Assembly: GCA_000969725.1 (NCBI GenBank)
Contig: JXSR01S035292.1
DNA length: 29,929 bases
Strand: one strand, 5' to 3'
DNA from: Ophiothrix spiculata
Lineage: Eukaryota; Echinodermata; Ophiuroidea; Amphilepidida; Ophiotrichidae
Positions 24,401-27,025 of this stretch are shown here, in pieces. Within the stretch, counting starts at the first letter, position 1, and each line of letters opens with the position of its first letter. Position numbers and translations under genes: made by a program. The notes beneath the pieces are model-generated. The model was not told the DNA's origin and made no database searches. It saw only the letters and a list, made by a program, of their open reading frames with translations.

Positions 24401-26711
24401 GCTCCAGCTGTACTCAAACGCGAAACGATCAATACAGCTCATGTTTAGCAGTCCGAGAACTAACCAACTGAGCTAGCGAGAACTATTTACTGACTTTGAT
24501 ATGATTGAACTTACCAGGACTTGAGGATTTAGGCTGTGATACAATCAACTGTACAGCCCCATCAGCTCCTCTTAGGATATCAACTGCAACGCTATGACTA
24601 ACGCCCTCAAGGCTCTGACCGTTTATAGATATGATGCGATCACCAGGTTGAAGTCGGCCTTCTTGTTCTGCTGGCCCATTAGGAGCTATAGATTTGACAA
24701 AGATTCCTAAATCCATGTGCTTTGAGTTTTCACCTCCAACTATTGTGAAACCTAGGACAGGAAATAGACATTATAGAGGAGCATGAGAGAGGTGATACCT
24801 TGCTCATGTACACTAGGCGCATTGTTCAGGACAAGTGAACTGACTCTATGTGTATATTTTTGCTCTTATATGTGTTAACATGACCTGCGTGAACGTAGCT
24901 AGGTATTAAAAATAGTAACATTTACTTTTTTATCTGCTTTCAGTCTTTTTAGGGCTGCTTCAAAATTCAATCGGCAGTTGCCTGTTGGTTCTCAGCAGTG
25001 CAACCAGAATAAATAGTTAAGGCTACAGTCCCTAAATGGGTGCCATTTTTGGCATCTTTACTGCAACTTTTTACCTACTTACACATATCAGAATAATACA
25101 ATTTTTGGCGTACATATGTAATAGAGTCTCTAGTTTATACATGAGACTTAAGTAGTGATTTCATGTCCATTATCAAGGTCAAAATTACGTCAATAAACTA
25201 CTTCGAAAAATTTACACCTTTTTCGCCAAAACCTTAAAATTTTATGATGTTCGAACAATTCGCCTGTTTTCAAATTTTGACAGATTGTAGGCTTGATACT
25301 TTTTATTGAATTACAAATAATATTTTATAAATGTGTTGTGTTGATTTTGAATGATAATGTAACAAACCCGTGTTGTTTTGCCAGAAAAACCGGGCGTGAA
25401 TTATGACTCTGAGTTCGCCCTGTTTGAGCTGTGAATATCCTGATTTTAGTATCTACATTATCTACATTTTGTCTGATATACTCATTCGCATAATTTACTT
25501 ACAAATTGAGCATTCCAATGAGGCAAAAATTGCAATTTGTATGTAAACAAAAGAAAACTACGGCATTCTAATGTTTATGTTTTAGATTTTAGTTCACCAT
25601 CTCAACGCTGCCTTGATAGCTCAGCGGTAGATCTCTCGCTTCGTAATGCATGACTAACCCCCGCCATAATCCATGGTTCGAGTCCCCGCAAAGGCAGTGG
25701 AAACTATTTATCTTTTCATGATTGAAAAATAGTTAGGATTCACATTTTCCTGAGCATGTGGATTCTTCGTACCCTTAACCGCCCAAAAACGGCCAAGCCG
25801 GCTGACAACCGCCGGTTGAGTTTTGAAGTGGCCCCTTATTAAAATTCTGTAATCACATGTAACTTGAACTGTAACTTGAACGCACCGTCAAGAACGTGTG
25901 CCGCTGTTGTAAAAGCGTATGTTCAAATAAATAAATAAATAAACTATAAGGCAACTAAAGATATGAAAGAATAATAACTACAACTTTTTATATTTTGCAT
26001 GGTTATGTTAGCTATTTTGCAATAAATAGCACGAGTAGAAACTCTACCACTAACCAGTTACAGTACAGTCAAGGAAAATTCAATGGAGTTGGGTACTCTG
26101 CAGGACTTTTTTCAAATTAGCACTAAGAACTTATTTTAATAAATGTGCCACTAATAACCAGTTTCCATTAGGTAAATGCAAAATCAATGACCCTGCTGGT
26201 CTATTTTCAACATATAAACTTATTAAATGTACTCCTAACCAGCTTCAGTAAAGTCAAGGAACACTCAATAGACTTGGGATCCCCTGCAGGACTATACTTT
26301 GATCAACACTAAATAGGCGGGAATTACGAGGCTTTTCTTCATCAGCAAGTAAACATAATCAAACTTATAAGCGCGCCGTAGATACTGATGCGCGAGTCAC
26401 ATGTACAACGGGCAACTGCAGTTGTGCTGTGTTCAGCCCTGCATGCGCTCATCTGTATCAATTCACGATGTGAAGAGGCCCGCCTATTTGGTGTTGATCA
26501 AAGTATAATTTTATATCAGGACTAACATTTCATGACAACTAACCTAATCCATGCTCTCTGTCTTTCCTCAAAGTGATGATGTTGATTTCTCTCTCCGGTT
26601 GCTCAGGAGATGGTAGGTCTTCCAGACGATCTCTCAAAGTCTCGCTGATAAGATCATTGTCTTCAGCTGCAAACGGATCTTGTGTTCTCTCATGTGTTCG
26701 TATACTGGCAT
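180..26711 (-). CDS. PTPN13: PTPN13-like multi-PDZ protein tyrosine phosphatase, partial (18 exons)
   Basis: This entry covers the whole partial gene; exons are listed separately. The exons, in transcript order, are 26711-26544, 24751-24515, 22710-21896, 20586-20493, 19313-19041, 17778-16228, 15605-15394, 13717-13625, 12995-12702, 11939-11784, 9923-9451, 8899-8557, 7424-7302, 7114-6515, 5090-4923, 4031-3940, 2571-2486 and 446-180. All introns are GT-AG, and the phases agree at all 17 junctions, which is strong internal support. The product carries six PDZ domains joined by disordered linkers. In vertebrates PTPN13 is a large submembranous scaffold phosphatase (KIND, FERM, five PDZ, PTP) that binds C-termini of receptors and cytoskeletal proteins. 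The KIND, FERM and catalytic PTP domains are outside the window, so the phosphatase identity rests on the PDZ order and similarity. FRMPD2 has a similar front half but fewer PDZ domains. Confidence 0.9.
447..2485 (-). other. Intron, about 2.0 kb
   Basis: This is AT-rich intron sequence. Apart from the inverted-repeat element at 1604-1814, I see no coding or structured feature. Short open frames here lack codon structure and splice support. Confidence 0.7.
1604..1814. mobile_element. Foldback/MITE with ~57-bp terminal inverted repeats
   Basis: The left arm at 1604-1660 (GAAGATAT, CCTTCCCATCATGC, GCTTCCAATGGGATA, TTGTACAGGT) is matched in inverted form at 1758-1814. A 14-bp direct repeat CTGTGGACAGACTT lies at 1586-1599 and 1815-1828, four bases from the left arm and adjoining the right arm. 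It may be a target-site duplication. There is no ORF between the arms. Confidence 0.8.
2486..2571 (-). CDS. PTPN13: Exon: short linker
   Basis: This 86-nt exon (acceptor atacccag, phase 2 in; donor GTATGT, phase 1 out) encodes NMSRPASQASEMPRTHDQSY and SEATRDTR. It was placed because it supplies the one base needed to finish the Arg codon from PDZ6 and leaves the G needed for the Asp codon that opens the next exon. No domain is seen. It is the least certain of the exons, since short linker exons have little to check against. Confidence 0.7.
2572..3939 (-). other. Intron, about 1.4 kb, with a LINE remnant
   Basis: It contains the LINE 3' end at 3003-3360. Either side, the phrase (c/a)acgctttttg with variants recurs (around 2800-2830 and 3518-3595). 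This may be an old repeat, but I cannot name it. Confidence 0.6.
3003..3360 (+). mobile_element. 5'-truncated non-LTR retrotransposon (LINE) 3' end
   Basis: The + frame 3003-3203 encodes HRHLLPKQRSVDYNLRHRNR followed by FSQPRCKTERFQRSTIPFII and NQLN. This is the pattern seen at the C-terminus of CR1/L2/jockey-type reverse-transcriptase proteins (NLRHR, then KT.R...SFIP..I..WN). A short 3' UTR and an (AATA)n tail (about 3340-3360) follow, as in LINE 3' ends. The rest of the ORF is missing upstream. It lies opposite to the host gene. I cannot assign the clade. Confidence 0.62.
3940..4031 (-). CDS. PTPN13: Exon: last third of the sixth PDZ domain
   Basis: This 92-nt exon has acceptor ccattcag (phase 0 in) and donor GTAAGT (phase 2 out). 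It encodes VNGQSFVGMTQNKAVGILRK and then CKGKVTIALSR. It completes PDZ6: the turn VNGQS, helix B MTQNKAVGILRK and the closing strand KVTIALS. Helix B begins with Gln (MTQ) rather than His, so a standard class I preference is doubtful. Confidence 0.9.
4623..4780 (-). pseudogene. Decayed copy 2 of the first PDZ6 exon
   Basis: This is a second, more broken copy in direct tandem. It keeps GATGGAATAAAGGGTGACAAG, GTCAAGACAATCACACC(A/T)GATG, GATAAAGATGGCAGGAT and a T-run ending CAG then GTATAC. It has an in-frame TGA after ACAATG and indels around the helix A region, so it cannot code for a PDZ domain. Confidence 0.75.
4787..4917 (-). pseudogene. Decayed copy 1 of the first PDZ6 exon
   Basis: On the minus strand this aligns to the latter part of exon 5090-4923. 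Matches include GATGGAACAAAGGATGAAAAG for GGTGGAATGAAGGGCGGAAAG, then ACTAC(A/G)AT, CAATCACACC, GGAAGACC and GACAAAT, with CAG followed by GTAT in the place of the donor. Many substitutions and length changes destroy the PDZ code: TTILVKTITPDG becomes TTMLDNHTSWME. The frame stays open because the copy reads on from the real exon. Confidence 0.75.
4923..5090 (-). CDS. PTPN13: Exon: first two thirds of a sixth PDZ domain
   Basis: This 168-nt exon (56 codons, phase 0 both ends; acceptor ttttacag, donor GTATGT) reads GGVMWIDLEKPPNGSLGFSL, then TGGMKGGKTTILVKTITPDG and VADKDGRIRIGDKILQ. It has every expected PDZ element: the loop SLGF, strands FSLTGG and ILVKTI, helix A PDGVADKDG, and GDKILQ before VNG. 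No PDZ sits at this place in human PTPN13. The sequence style (ILVK.I.PDG.A..DGRI.IGD) is closest to MUPP1/PATJ PDZ domains. Two decayed copies of this exon lie in the next intron. Confidence 0.9.
5091..6514 (-). other. Intron, about 1.4 kb
   Basis: This is AT-rich intron. A 17-bp direct repeat (aattcacacaacagttg) is at 5170-5186 and 5212-5228. A loose repeat around attagct...aatagggcaatggg recurs near 5955-5995, 6150-6190 and 6310-6370, perhaps an old diverged repeat. No exon-like frame is seen. Confidence 0.55.
6515..7114 (-). CDS. PTPN13: Exon: Ser/Thr/Pro-rich linker with RSTP repeats
   Basis: This 600-nt exon encodes exactly 200 residues (phase 0 both ends; acceptor aatcgctag, donor GTAAGC). 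The first part is Ser-rich (APKEESSSTPSSKPRK and later SGDDDFEGTSHYSTPSNQSG). The middle has SPVSPSSKDGDRESPSFGSD. The last third repeats a short STP motif: KSTPLDF, RSTPTNM, RSTPRFL, NRSTPAN. No fold is seen. The spaced R-S/T-P sites would suit proline-directed kinases or 14-3-3-type readers (inference). Confidence 0.83.
7302..7424 (-). CDS. PTPN13: Exon: acidic linker
   Basis: This 123-nt exon (41 codons, phase 0 both ends; acceptor tttttccag, donor GTAAGC) reads DFSSDEADGGDNSMEAVEAI, then LASLGAGNANKEQAPYISKT and E. The stretch MEAVEAILASLG looks helical and might be a short binding motif, but I do not recognise it. It is placed by splice sites, by phase and by position between two other in-phase linker exons. 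Confidence 0.75.
7507..7740. mobile_element. MITE with AGGCGACGAAAAAAC termini
   Basis: The left end AGGCGACGAAAAAAC is matched by GTTTTTTCGTCGCCT at the right. The inner arms also pair (CCTGTTTT..GGGC, and CGGTCGGTCGGGC with GGGTCAGTCGGGCC). The left arm carries extra bases after the first 15. The 234-bp length with no ORF points to a non-autonomous DNA transposon. I see no clear target-site duplication and cannot assign the superfamily. Confidence 0.75.
8035..8158. mobile_element. Foldback MITE, copy 1 (GCTTCAAAACTCAACC family)
   Basis: The whole ~124-bp unit is close to a perfect palindrome. AGGGGCGCTTCAAAACTCAA at the left pairs with TTGAGTTTTGAAGCGACCCCT at the right. Inner arms CAGCGGTT..TGCCAGTTCTGGGCG and CGCCCAGAACCG..AACCGCCGG also pair. 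Related copies lie at 21339-21466 and, split, at 24951-25838. Confidence 0.85.
8557..8899 (-). CDS. PTPN13: Exon: proline-rich linker after PDZ5
   Basis: This 343-nt exon (acceptor gttttcag, phase 2 in; donor GTAAGT, phase 0 out) has no Met near its start. The correct frame begins DGWPVHQAKPSSQTPSI and ends NELDFDLGDVSDESWE. Its middle is a two-unit tandem repeat of about 26 residues. Unit 1 is PRPQTPHSTATPSPTSPPLP plus SSPPPV; unit 2 is DRPQIPHTTATPSPTVPPLP plus TLPPPT. These proline clusters could bind SH3 domains (inference). An open frame in another phase covers the same bases and is a shadow. The acidic Trp-containing end resembles in style the human segment before the PTP domain. Confidence 0.83.
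8900..9450 (-). other. Intron, about 0.55 kb, with an exon-end copy and a G14 run
   Basis: It contains the copied end of exon 9923-9451 (9346-9400). A C14 run at 9422-9435 reads as G14 in the transcript, beginning 16 bases after the donor. No other feature is seen. Confidence 0.7.
9346..9400 (-). pseudogene. Partial copy of the 3' end of the PDZ5 exon
   Basis: On the minus strand TGGATACTGGATCAAGCTGC, then ACCATCTTTTGAATTACAGG and CAACAAG repeat the last ~50 bases of exon 9923-9451 with a few changes (LDQAAPSFELQATR against LDQAAPSVELQATR). The splice position reads GCGAGT where the true exon has GTGAGT. No acceptor or upstream exon body is present. Confidence 0.82.
9451..9923 (-). CDS. PTPN13: Exon: end of PDZ4 and whole of PDZ5
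   Basis: This 473-nt exon enters in phase 0 (acceptor tttttcag) and leaves in phase 2 (donor GTGAGT). It opens with VNDTDLKGMSHFDAVSFLRK, closing PDZ4 with His at the start of helix B. Then come the strand VTLRVCR and a short SPSPPQSPALS linker. PDZ5 follows: LPIVKITRNQSGHLGMSLTL, KGIFIGGVTPGLPTDIDGSV, QTGDLVHTINGISLDG, VGLLEARRILDQAAPSVELQ and ATR. Human PTPN13 has VNDTDVTNMTHTDAV and, in PDZ5, LDVIHYVNGVS and SLVLKATR. PDZ5 has Leu rather than His at helix B position 1, so it should not be class I. The exon's 3' end is partly duplicated 100 bp downstream. Confidence 0.92.
10807..11210. mobile_element. Inverted-repeat element, copy 1 (CAAGGAAT family)
   Basis: The left end CAAGGAATTTTTATAAGGGA then ATCGG pairs with the right end CCGATTCCCCTTTCTAAATT then CCTTG. 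The 404-bp interior has no good ORF. Interior phrases (TGACGTATACACAGCGTG, CAAATCGTGTCTGCGTTTCA) recur in the next copy. Confidence 0.75.
11218..11747. mobile_element. Inverted-repeat element, copy 2, lacking its left end and interrupted
   Basis: It lies head to tail after copy 1. TGACTTTACGAATACACAGG and AACTGTGTCCCTGTTTCA match the copy 1 interior, and the right end TTCCCTTTATACATTCCTTG matches the copy 1 terminus. The left terminal repeat is missing, and another MITE (11396-11655) sits between GATACAATAACT and TGGCCTCTG, where copy 1 reads GGTACAATAACTTGCCCTC without a break. Confidence 0.7.
11396..11655. mobile_element. MITE with GGGGTCGATTTCACTAAC termini, nested
   Basis: Perfect 18-bp terminal inverted repeats GGGGTCGATTTCACTAAC and GTTAGTGAAATCGACCCC bound 260 bp. 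The inner arms TGCATCATTAACCC and TGGTGTAATGATGCA also pair. No ORF is seen. It interrupts copy 2 of the CAAGGAAT element, so it is the younger insertion. Confidence 0.82.
11784..11939 (-). CDS. PTPN13: Exon: first half of PDZ4
   Basis: This 156-nt exon (52 codons, phase 0 both ends; acceptor gataacag, donor GTGAGT) reads EYVDVTLIKPARGGFGFTVA, then GGANSGGVYIKDILHDPALS and DGRLQEGDKVLK. The carboxylate-binding loop is GFGF, a full Gly-Phe-Gly-Phe form. Human PTPN13 PDZ4 has ITLIK...GSLGFTV, GCYVHDVIQDPAKSDGRL and PGDRLIKVND, so HDPALSDGRL here is a close match. The domain continues in frame at 9923. Confidence 0.92.
11940..12701 (-). other. Intron, about 0.76 kb
   Basis: The only structure noted is a 17-base palindrome GCTCGGGCCACCCGAGC near 12428-12444, and scattered GGCTCGG phrases near 12580-12625. 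No exon fits here, because the flanking exons already join in frame. Confidence 0.6.
12702..12995 (-). CDS. PTPN13: Exon: PDZ3-PDZ4 linker
   Basis: This 294-nt exon (98 codons, phase 0 both ends; acceptor ctcgtag, donor GTAAGA) begins QEQEVMLRRQRTKES. It continues as polar linker with threonine-proline pairs (RPFTPPFTPEVIPTPKKMP), an acidic patch (VEETSWLEESSPESVVAEE) and SPKSAVSLES, and ends VNTPSPVNDQN. No domain is visible. The linker is about half the length of the human PDZ3-PDZ4 linker as I recall it, so linker lengths here do not follow the vertebrate pattern. Confidence 0.82.
12996..13624 (-). other. Intron, about 0.63 kb
   Basis: I see no gene, repeat family or RNA. A short inverted pair cattagct/agctaatg (around 13352 and 13420) is too small to call. 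Confidence 0.6.
13625..13717 (-). CDS. PTPN13: Exon: last strand of PDZ3
   Basis: This is a 93-nt exon of exactly 31 codons, phase 0 at both ends (acceptor ttgatgtatag, donor GTAAAT). It reads ETVGVLRGAPREVRILLCRP then DEEELEQVALK. It fits human PTPN13 PDZ3 (LRG.APEVFLLLCRP). Joined to the exon ending HLTHD, it completes helix B and the closing strand. It has no start codon and is short, so it has to be found from splice sites and similarity. Confidence 0.9.
14530..14650 (-). pseudogene. Partial copy B of the PDZ3 exon
   Basis: The minus strand reads CLIGIKKIFPGSPAAKIEML, then EEGDLVLAVNDKPVHHLAHN. It keeps the GD that copy A lost, but IR has become IG. A TGA stands just before the copied part in this frame. 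The donor position reads GTACAC instead of GTAAGT. Like copy A it starts inside the exon, after the GLGF loop. Confidence 0.8.
14690..14716 (-). pseudogene. Fragment of the PDZ3 exon end with intact donor
   Basis: The minus strand has CTTACTCACGCT followed by GTAAGTATG, matching the true exon end CTTACTCACGAT with GTAAGTATA. Upstream exon sequence is absent. It implies at least one further duplicated unit between copies A and B, mostly deleted. Confidence 0.6.
14941..15068 (-). pseudogene. Partial copy A of the PDZ3 exon
   Basis: The minus strand reads MLCLIRIKKILPGSPAAQSK, then MLEEEDFVLAVNDKPVHHL, very close to the true exon (RIKKIFPGSPAAQSEMLEEG). The frame is open. It lacks the GLGF loop part. 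The conserved GD is changed to ED, and the donor position reads GTCACT after HHLRRG. A tttgcag lies 12 bases before the copy, and a GTGAGA lies downstream but would shift the frame into exon 13717. It is probably a relic, though a rare alternative exon cannot be excluded. Confidence 0.8.
15126..15385. mobile_element. MITE copy 1 (TATGTGATG family)
   Basis: The terminal repeats TATGTGATGAATCACCCCGA and, inverted, TCGGGGTGAGCTATCACATA bound about 260 bp; GACTTTG and CAAAGT also pair inside. It shares most of its interior with the copy at 18031-18292 (GCGACAGAACACTTTTCAAG, CCAGCAGATTTTCTGTTGTA). TA flanks are compatible with a TA target, but the ends are themselves TA-rich. Its right end falls within about 10 bp of the donor of the main PDZ3 exon. 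Confidence 0.85.
15394..15605 (-). CDS. PTPN13: Exon: main part of PDZ3
   Basis: This 212-nt exon has acceptor gctgcacag and donor GTAAGT, phase 1 in and phase 0 out. It encodes ENTFEVQLIKGPQGLGFSIQ, then GGKGLHKDPMLCLIRIKKIF, PGSPAAQSEMLEEGD and IVLAVNDIPVHHLTHD. Human PTPN13 PDZ3 has TFEVKL.K...GLGFSF, IRVKKLFPGQPAAESG and VGDVILKVNG at matching points. Helix B begins with His (LTH), whereas human PDZ3 has Gln there. The donor lies about 10 bp from the end of a small inverted-repeat transposon. Partial copies of this exon follow in the next intron. Confidence 0.9.
15606..16227 (-). other. Intron, about 0.62 kb, with a tandem duplication
   Basis: Intron between the giant linker exon and PDZ3. 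It contains the repeat pair 15949-16181; otherwise nothing is seen. Confidence 0.65.
15949..16181. repeat. Direct tandem duplication of a ~116-bp unit
   Basis: Unit 1 (15949-16066) and unit 2 (16067-16181) share CATGCACCTTTT(C/G)TATGCC, GAAACTCCTTCATAATTTAA and CCCCTGAAATTCTACA, with few differences and a small indel. It is a local, non-coding duplication. Confidence 0.85.
16228..17778 (-). CDS. PTPN13: Exon: giant disordered PDZ2-PDZ3 linker
   Basis: This single 1551-nt exon, phase 1 at both ends, encodes about 517 residues with no recognisable fold. The acceptor is ataaaatacag and the donor is GTAAGT. The first third is Ser/Thr/Pro/Val-rich, with repeated PVTV, SPxT and TMS patterns. Next comes an acidic, Ser-rich part (SESQDASDSEDDDDDDSEI, around 16980-16915) and then a proline run (PPHSPPPPPPDTFPPRSPPP, around 16715-16650). 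Near the end a short repeat reads ENPSPSYGS then ENPSPSFGS. It ends LPDLSYVSP directly before PDZ3. Many SP/TP pairs could be proline-directed kinase sites, and the proline run could bind SH3 or EVH1 domains (inference). As I recall, the human PDZ2-PDZ3 linker is only about 50 residues. Confidence 0.88.
18031..18292. mobile_element. MITE copy 2 (TATGTGATG family)
   Basis: The terminal repeats TATGTGATGACTCACCCGAA and, at the right, CTCGGGGTGAGCCATCACAT A bound 262 bp. It is clearly related over its full length to 15126-15385, with scattered substitutions and small indels, so neither is a fresh insertion. Confidence 0.85.
18438..19004. mobile_element. Mariner-like MITE copy 1 (GGGGGTATCAAA termini)
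   Basis: The left end TGAGAGGTTATCAAAAAGTT then TTAAACTTTACCCAGAAG pairs with the right end CTTCTGGGTAAAGTTTACAA then CTTTTTGATACCCCCTTA. Both ends are flanked by TA (18436-18437, 19005-19006), the target duplication of the Tc1/mariner group. The 567-bp interior has no transposase ORF. The copy at 23207-23832 is homologous over its length. Confidence 0.82.
19041..19313 (-). CDS. PTPN13: Exon: end of PDZ2 and start of linker
   Basis: This 273-nt exon is phase 1 at both ends (acceptor tcattag, donor GTGAGG). It encodes GDRVLEVNGEALNG, helix B VTHKQAVETLRRAP and the strand STLIIERG, closing PDZ2. Human PDZ2 has GDRVLAVNG.SLEGATHKQAVETLR here. The His of VTH indicates class I ligands. The remaining ~50 residues (GLPPSNTTLPPTPAASPLVG onward to TTTTSSDVLTSP) are low-complexity linker leading into the giant next exon. 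The Met codon in the upstream intron (reading MSISLGD) is not a start; the acceptor interrupts it. Confidence 0.92.
19480..20175 (-). mobile_element. tRNA-related long SINE-like repeat, copy 1
   Basis: This is a ~700-bp repeat with an inverted homologue at 25052-25776. Shared segments include AAAATGTGAATCCTAACTAT, ATTTCATGATTAAA-type spacers, CAAAATTTGAAAACA and GTAAGTAGG. Near one end (19563-19648, minus strand) is a tRNA-like unit with A box TAGCTCAGCGGTAG and B box GGTTCGAGTCC. It has no protein-coding frame of note. It looks like a tRNA-derived SINE or a MITE that carries a tRNA-like unit; I do not recognise the family. Confidence 0.68.
19563..19648 (-). other. tRNA-like unit inside the repeat, copy 1
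   Basis: The minus strand has GGATAGCTCAGCGGTAGATC, a hairpin CACTTCGTAGTG, a variable-arm-like stem ATGAC..GTCAT, and GGTTCGAGTCC. The boxes are good pol III internal promoter matches, but the acceptor stem does not close well. I treat it as repeat-borne and not as a working tRNA gene. Confidence 0.6.
20493..20586 (-). CDS. PTPN13: Exon: middle of PDZ2
   Basis: This 94-nt exon (acceptor tatacag, donor GTAAGT) is phase 0 in and phase 1 out. It encodes 31 residues: GGVNTSVKHGGIYIKSMVPS and then GAAAKDGRIQI. The segment is nearly the same as human PTPN13 PDZ2 (GGVNTSV.HGGIY.K...P.GAA..DGRI). It makes the PDZ2 identification, and hence the PTPN13 call, the firmest in the window. It is too short and lacks a start codon, so a simple ORF scan misses it. 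Confidence 0.92.
21088..21152 (-). other. tRNA-like fragment (probable SINE head)
   Basis: The minus strand reads ATGGCTCAGTGGTTAGACAA (A box type) and, about 30 bases on, GTGGGTTCAAGCTCTGG (B box type). Cloverleaf pairing is poor, so it is more likely a tRNA-derived SINE remnant than a gene. Confidence 0.5.
21339..21466. mobile_element. Foldback MITE, copy 2 (GCTTCAAAACTCAACC family)
   Basis: GGCTTCAAAACTCAACCGGC at the left pairs with GCCGGTTTAGTTTTGAAGC at the right. CTGCCGGTTCTGGGCGGTTG pairs with the central AACCGGCCAGAACCGGCAG. It is almost fully palindromic over ~128 bp and homologous to 8035-8158. Confidence 0.85.
21896..22710 (-). CDS. PTPN13: Exon: PDZ1-PDZ2 linker and first strands of PDZ2
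   Basis: This 815-nt exon has acceptor ccatgcag and donor GTGAGT; it enters in phase 1 and leaves in phase 0. The frame opens with VLRIDHEFVDEVTYAKVIKP. A basic segment follows (HRRKSTPPKKPIRRPESFGG), then a polar, probably disordered stretch with SP/TP sites and acidic clusters (NEDDEDRYF, DVDDLFPDEDEKYG). The last ~25 codons are the start of PDZ2, FQPGDRFHVHLSKRSGSLG then ISVT. Human PTPN13 PDZ2 has PGD.F.VEL.K...SLGISVTGG at the same point. The first 41 nt of the exon and 54 nt of upstream intron are repeated exactly at 24114-24208. Confidence 0.9.
23207..23832. mobile_element. Mariner-like MITE copy 2 (GGGGGTATCAAA termini)
   Basis: The left end CAAGGGGGTATCAAAAACTT then TACCCAGAAG pairs with the right end CTTCTGGGTAAAGTTTAAAA then CTATTTGATACCCCCTCG, with TA on both sides (23205-23206, 23833-23834). 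It is homologous to 18438-19004 (AATTATGGAAAT, GTGGGAGAAAT). It carries an internal direct duplication of about 52 bp (23262-23312 and 23314-23365) that the other copy lacks. There is no transposase ORF. Confidence 0.85.
23866..23935 (-). other. tRNA-like fragment
   Basis: The minus strand has TTTAGTGTAGTGGCTAGCGA and GCCCAGGTTAGATTCCCAGT, which resemble degenerate A and B boxes. It is most likely a repeat remnant. Confidence 0.4.
24114..24208 (-). repeat. Exact 95-bp copy of an exon start with its splice acceptor
   Basis: Every base is identical to 22670-22764. It includes 54 bp of intron, the acceptor ccatgcag and the first 41 nt of exon 22710-21896 (VLRIDHEFVDEVTY). After the copied part the frame would read on a few codons to TAA in the (AAAT) tract, so as it stands it could only make a truncating terminal exon. 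Confidence 0.92.
24405..24482 (-). other. tRNA-like fragment
   Basis: The minus strand begins CTCGCTAGCTCAGTTGGTTA, a good D-arm/A-box sequence, but the B-box region (GATCGTTTCGCG) is degenerate and the acceptor stem is not closed. It is probably a SINE remnant. Confidence 0.45.
24515..24751 (-). CDS. PTPN13: Exon: body of PDZ1
   Basis: This 237-nt exon is phase 1 at both ends (acceptor ctag, donor GTAAGT). It completes PDZ1: the GFTIVGGEN loop, DLGIFVKSIAPNGPAEQEG, GRLQPGDRIISINGQSLEG, then helix B VSHSVAVDILRG and the last strand VQLIVSQPK. Helix B starts with His (VSH), the usual sign of class I binding (S/T-x-hydrophobic C-termini). Human PTPN13 PDZ1 shares DLGIF, GPA, PGDR.ISVN and LEGVSH. 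The next exon supplies Val after SSSP. Confidence 0.9.
25052..25776 (+). mobile_element. tRNA-related long SINE-like repeat, copy 2
   Basis: This is the inverted homologue of 19480-20175. In the reverse direction it has TACGAAGAATCCACATGCTC, then AAAATGTGAATCCTAAC, the tRNA-like unit, TAAACATTAGAATGC, CAAAATTTGAAAACA and AGTCTCATGTATAAAC-like stretches. Copy 1 and copy 2 would both be in the same pre-mRNA about 5 kb apart in opposite orientation. Confidence 0.7.
25610..25696 (+). other. tRNA-like unit inside the repeat, copy 2
   Basis: GCCTTGATAGCTCAGCGGTA opens the unit (A box), the anticodon-arm-like part is CTCTCGCTTCGTAATGCATG, and GGTTCGAGTCCCCGCAAAGG closes it (B box). The ends GCCTT and AAGGC pair, giving a five-base acceptor stem. 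D and anticodon stems are imperfect, and the same unit occurs in the other repeat copy, so it is called a repeat component. Confidence 0.6.
25860..25944 (+). mobile_element. Probable LINE 3' tail
   Basis: A short segment ending in (AAAT)n (AAATAAATAAATAAATAAAC) after GTGCCGCTGTTGTAAAAGCG resembles the 3' end of a truncated non-LTR element. It lacks coding sequence, so the call is weak. Confidence 0.4.
26544..26711 (-). CDS. PTPN13: Exon: linker and start of PDZ1
   Basis: This is the first recognisable exon in the window, 168 nt, beginning and ending in phase 1. The acceptor is a T-rich tract ending in tctag, and the donor is GTTAGT. It encodes an acidic linker (RTHERTQDPF, then LRDRLEDLPSPEQ) followed by the first strand of PDZ1, PEREINIITLRKDREHGLG. 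Human PTPN13 PDZ1 begins in the same way (PEREI, LKKD, GLGF). The exon breaks inside the carboxylate-binding GLGF loop, after GL and the first base of the next Gly codon. The exons coding for the FERM domain should lie further upstream, beyond 29929. Confidence 0.88.
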
Positions 26712-27025
26712 CTAGACATAATAAAAATAAAAACAACTTGATCATAAATCATTCTGCTTACAGTTATGACAAAATTAATGCCATTTATTTTTCATTTGTA
26801 ACAAAGAAATTTAAATATAAACAACAGATTAATAGTTTCACAACAATTTTTTTCAAACAGAGAAATGTAGCCCCAAATATTTCATAATAAAACCCCCGGT
26901 GGGGAACATTGATATAGACATGTGGCATGGATATGTGAAGCCCTCAAAATACTCTTTCCACACTCACTGAACCCTTTCTAAAGCACAATCTTTACTTCAA
27001 GCTTTATTAGTTCCCAAGACCCTGA

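Larger units (their letters stand above)
22711..24514 (-). other. Intron, about 1.8 kb
   Basis: It contains a mariner-like MITE (23207-23832), a tRNA-like fragment (23866-23935), an exact copy of the nearby exon start (24114-24208) and another tRNA-like fragment (24405-24482). 24072-24113 is (ATTT)n-rich and may be the 3' tail of a LINE or SINE. Confidence 0.65.
24951..25838. mobile_element. Foldback MITE copy 3, split by a ~725-bp insertion
   Basis: The left half AGGGCTGCTTCAAAATTCAA..CAGTTGCCTG (24951-25013) and the right half GGCTGACAACCGCCGGTTGA..TTTTGAAG (about 25774-25838) are the two arms of the family seen at 8035 and 21339. They are separated by the tRNA-related repeat 25052-25776, which appears to have inserted into the unit. 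Confidence 0.72.
24752..26543 (-). other. Intron, about 1.8 kb, with nested repeats
   Basis: It holds a foldback MITE split by a tRNA-related repeat (24951-25838), a probable LINE tail (25860-25944), and unremarkable sequence beyond that. Confidence 0.65.

Noticed and set aside
25610..25696. A working tRNA gene
   Set aside because: The A and B boxes are good and the acceptor ends pair for five bases, but D and anticodon stems are weak and the same unit is embedded in a longer repeat present twice.
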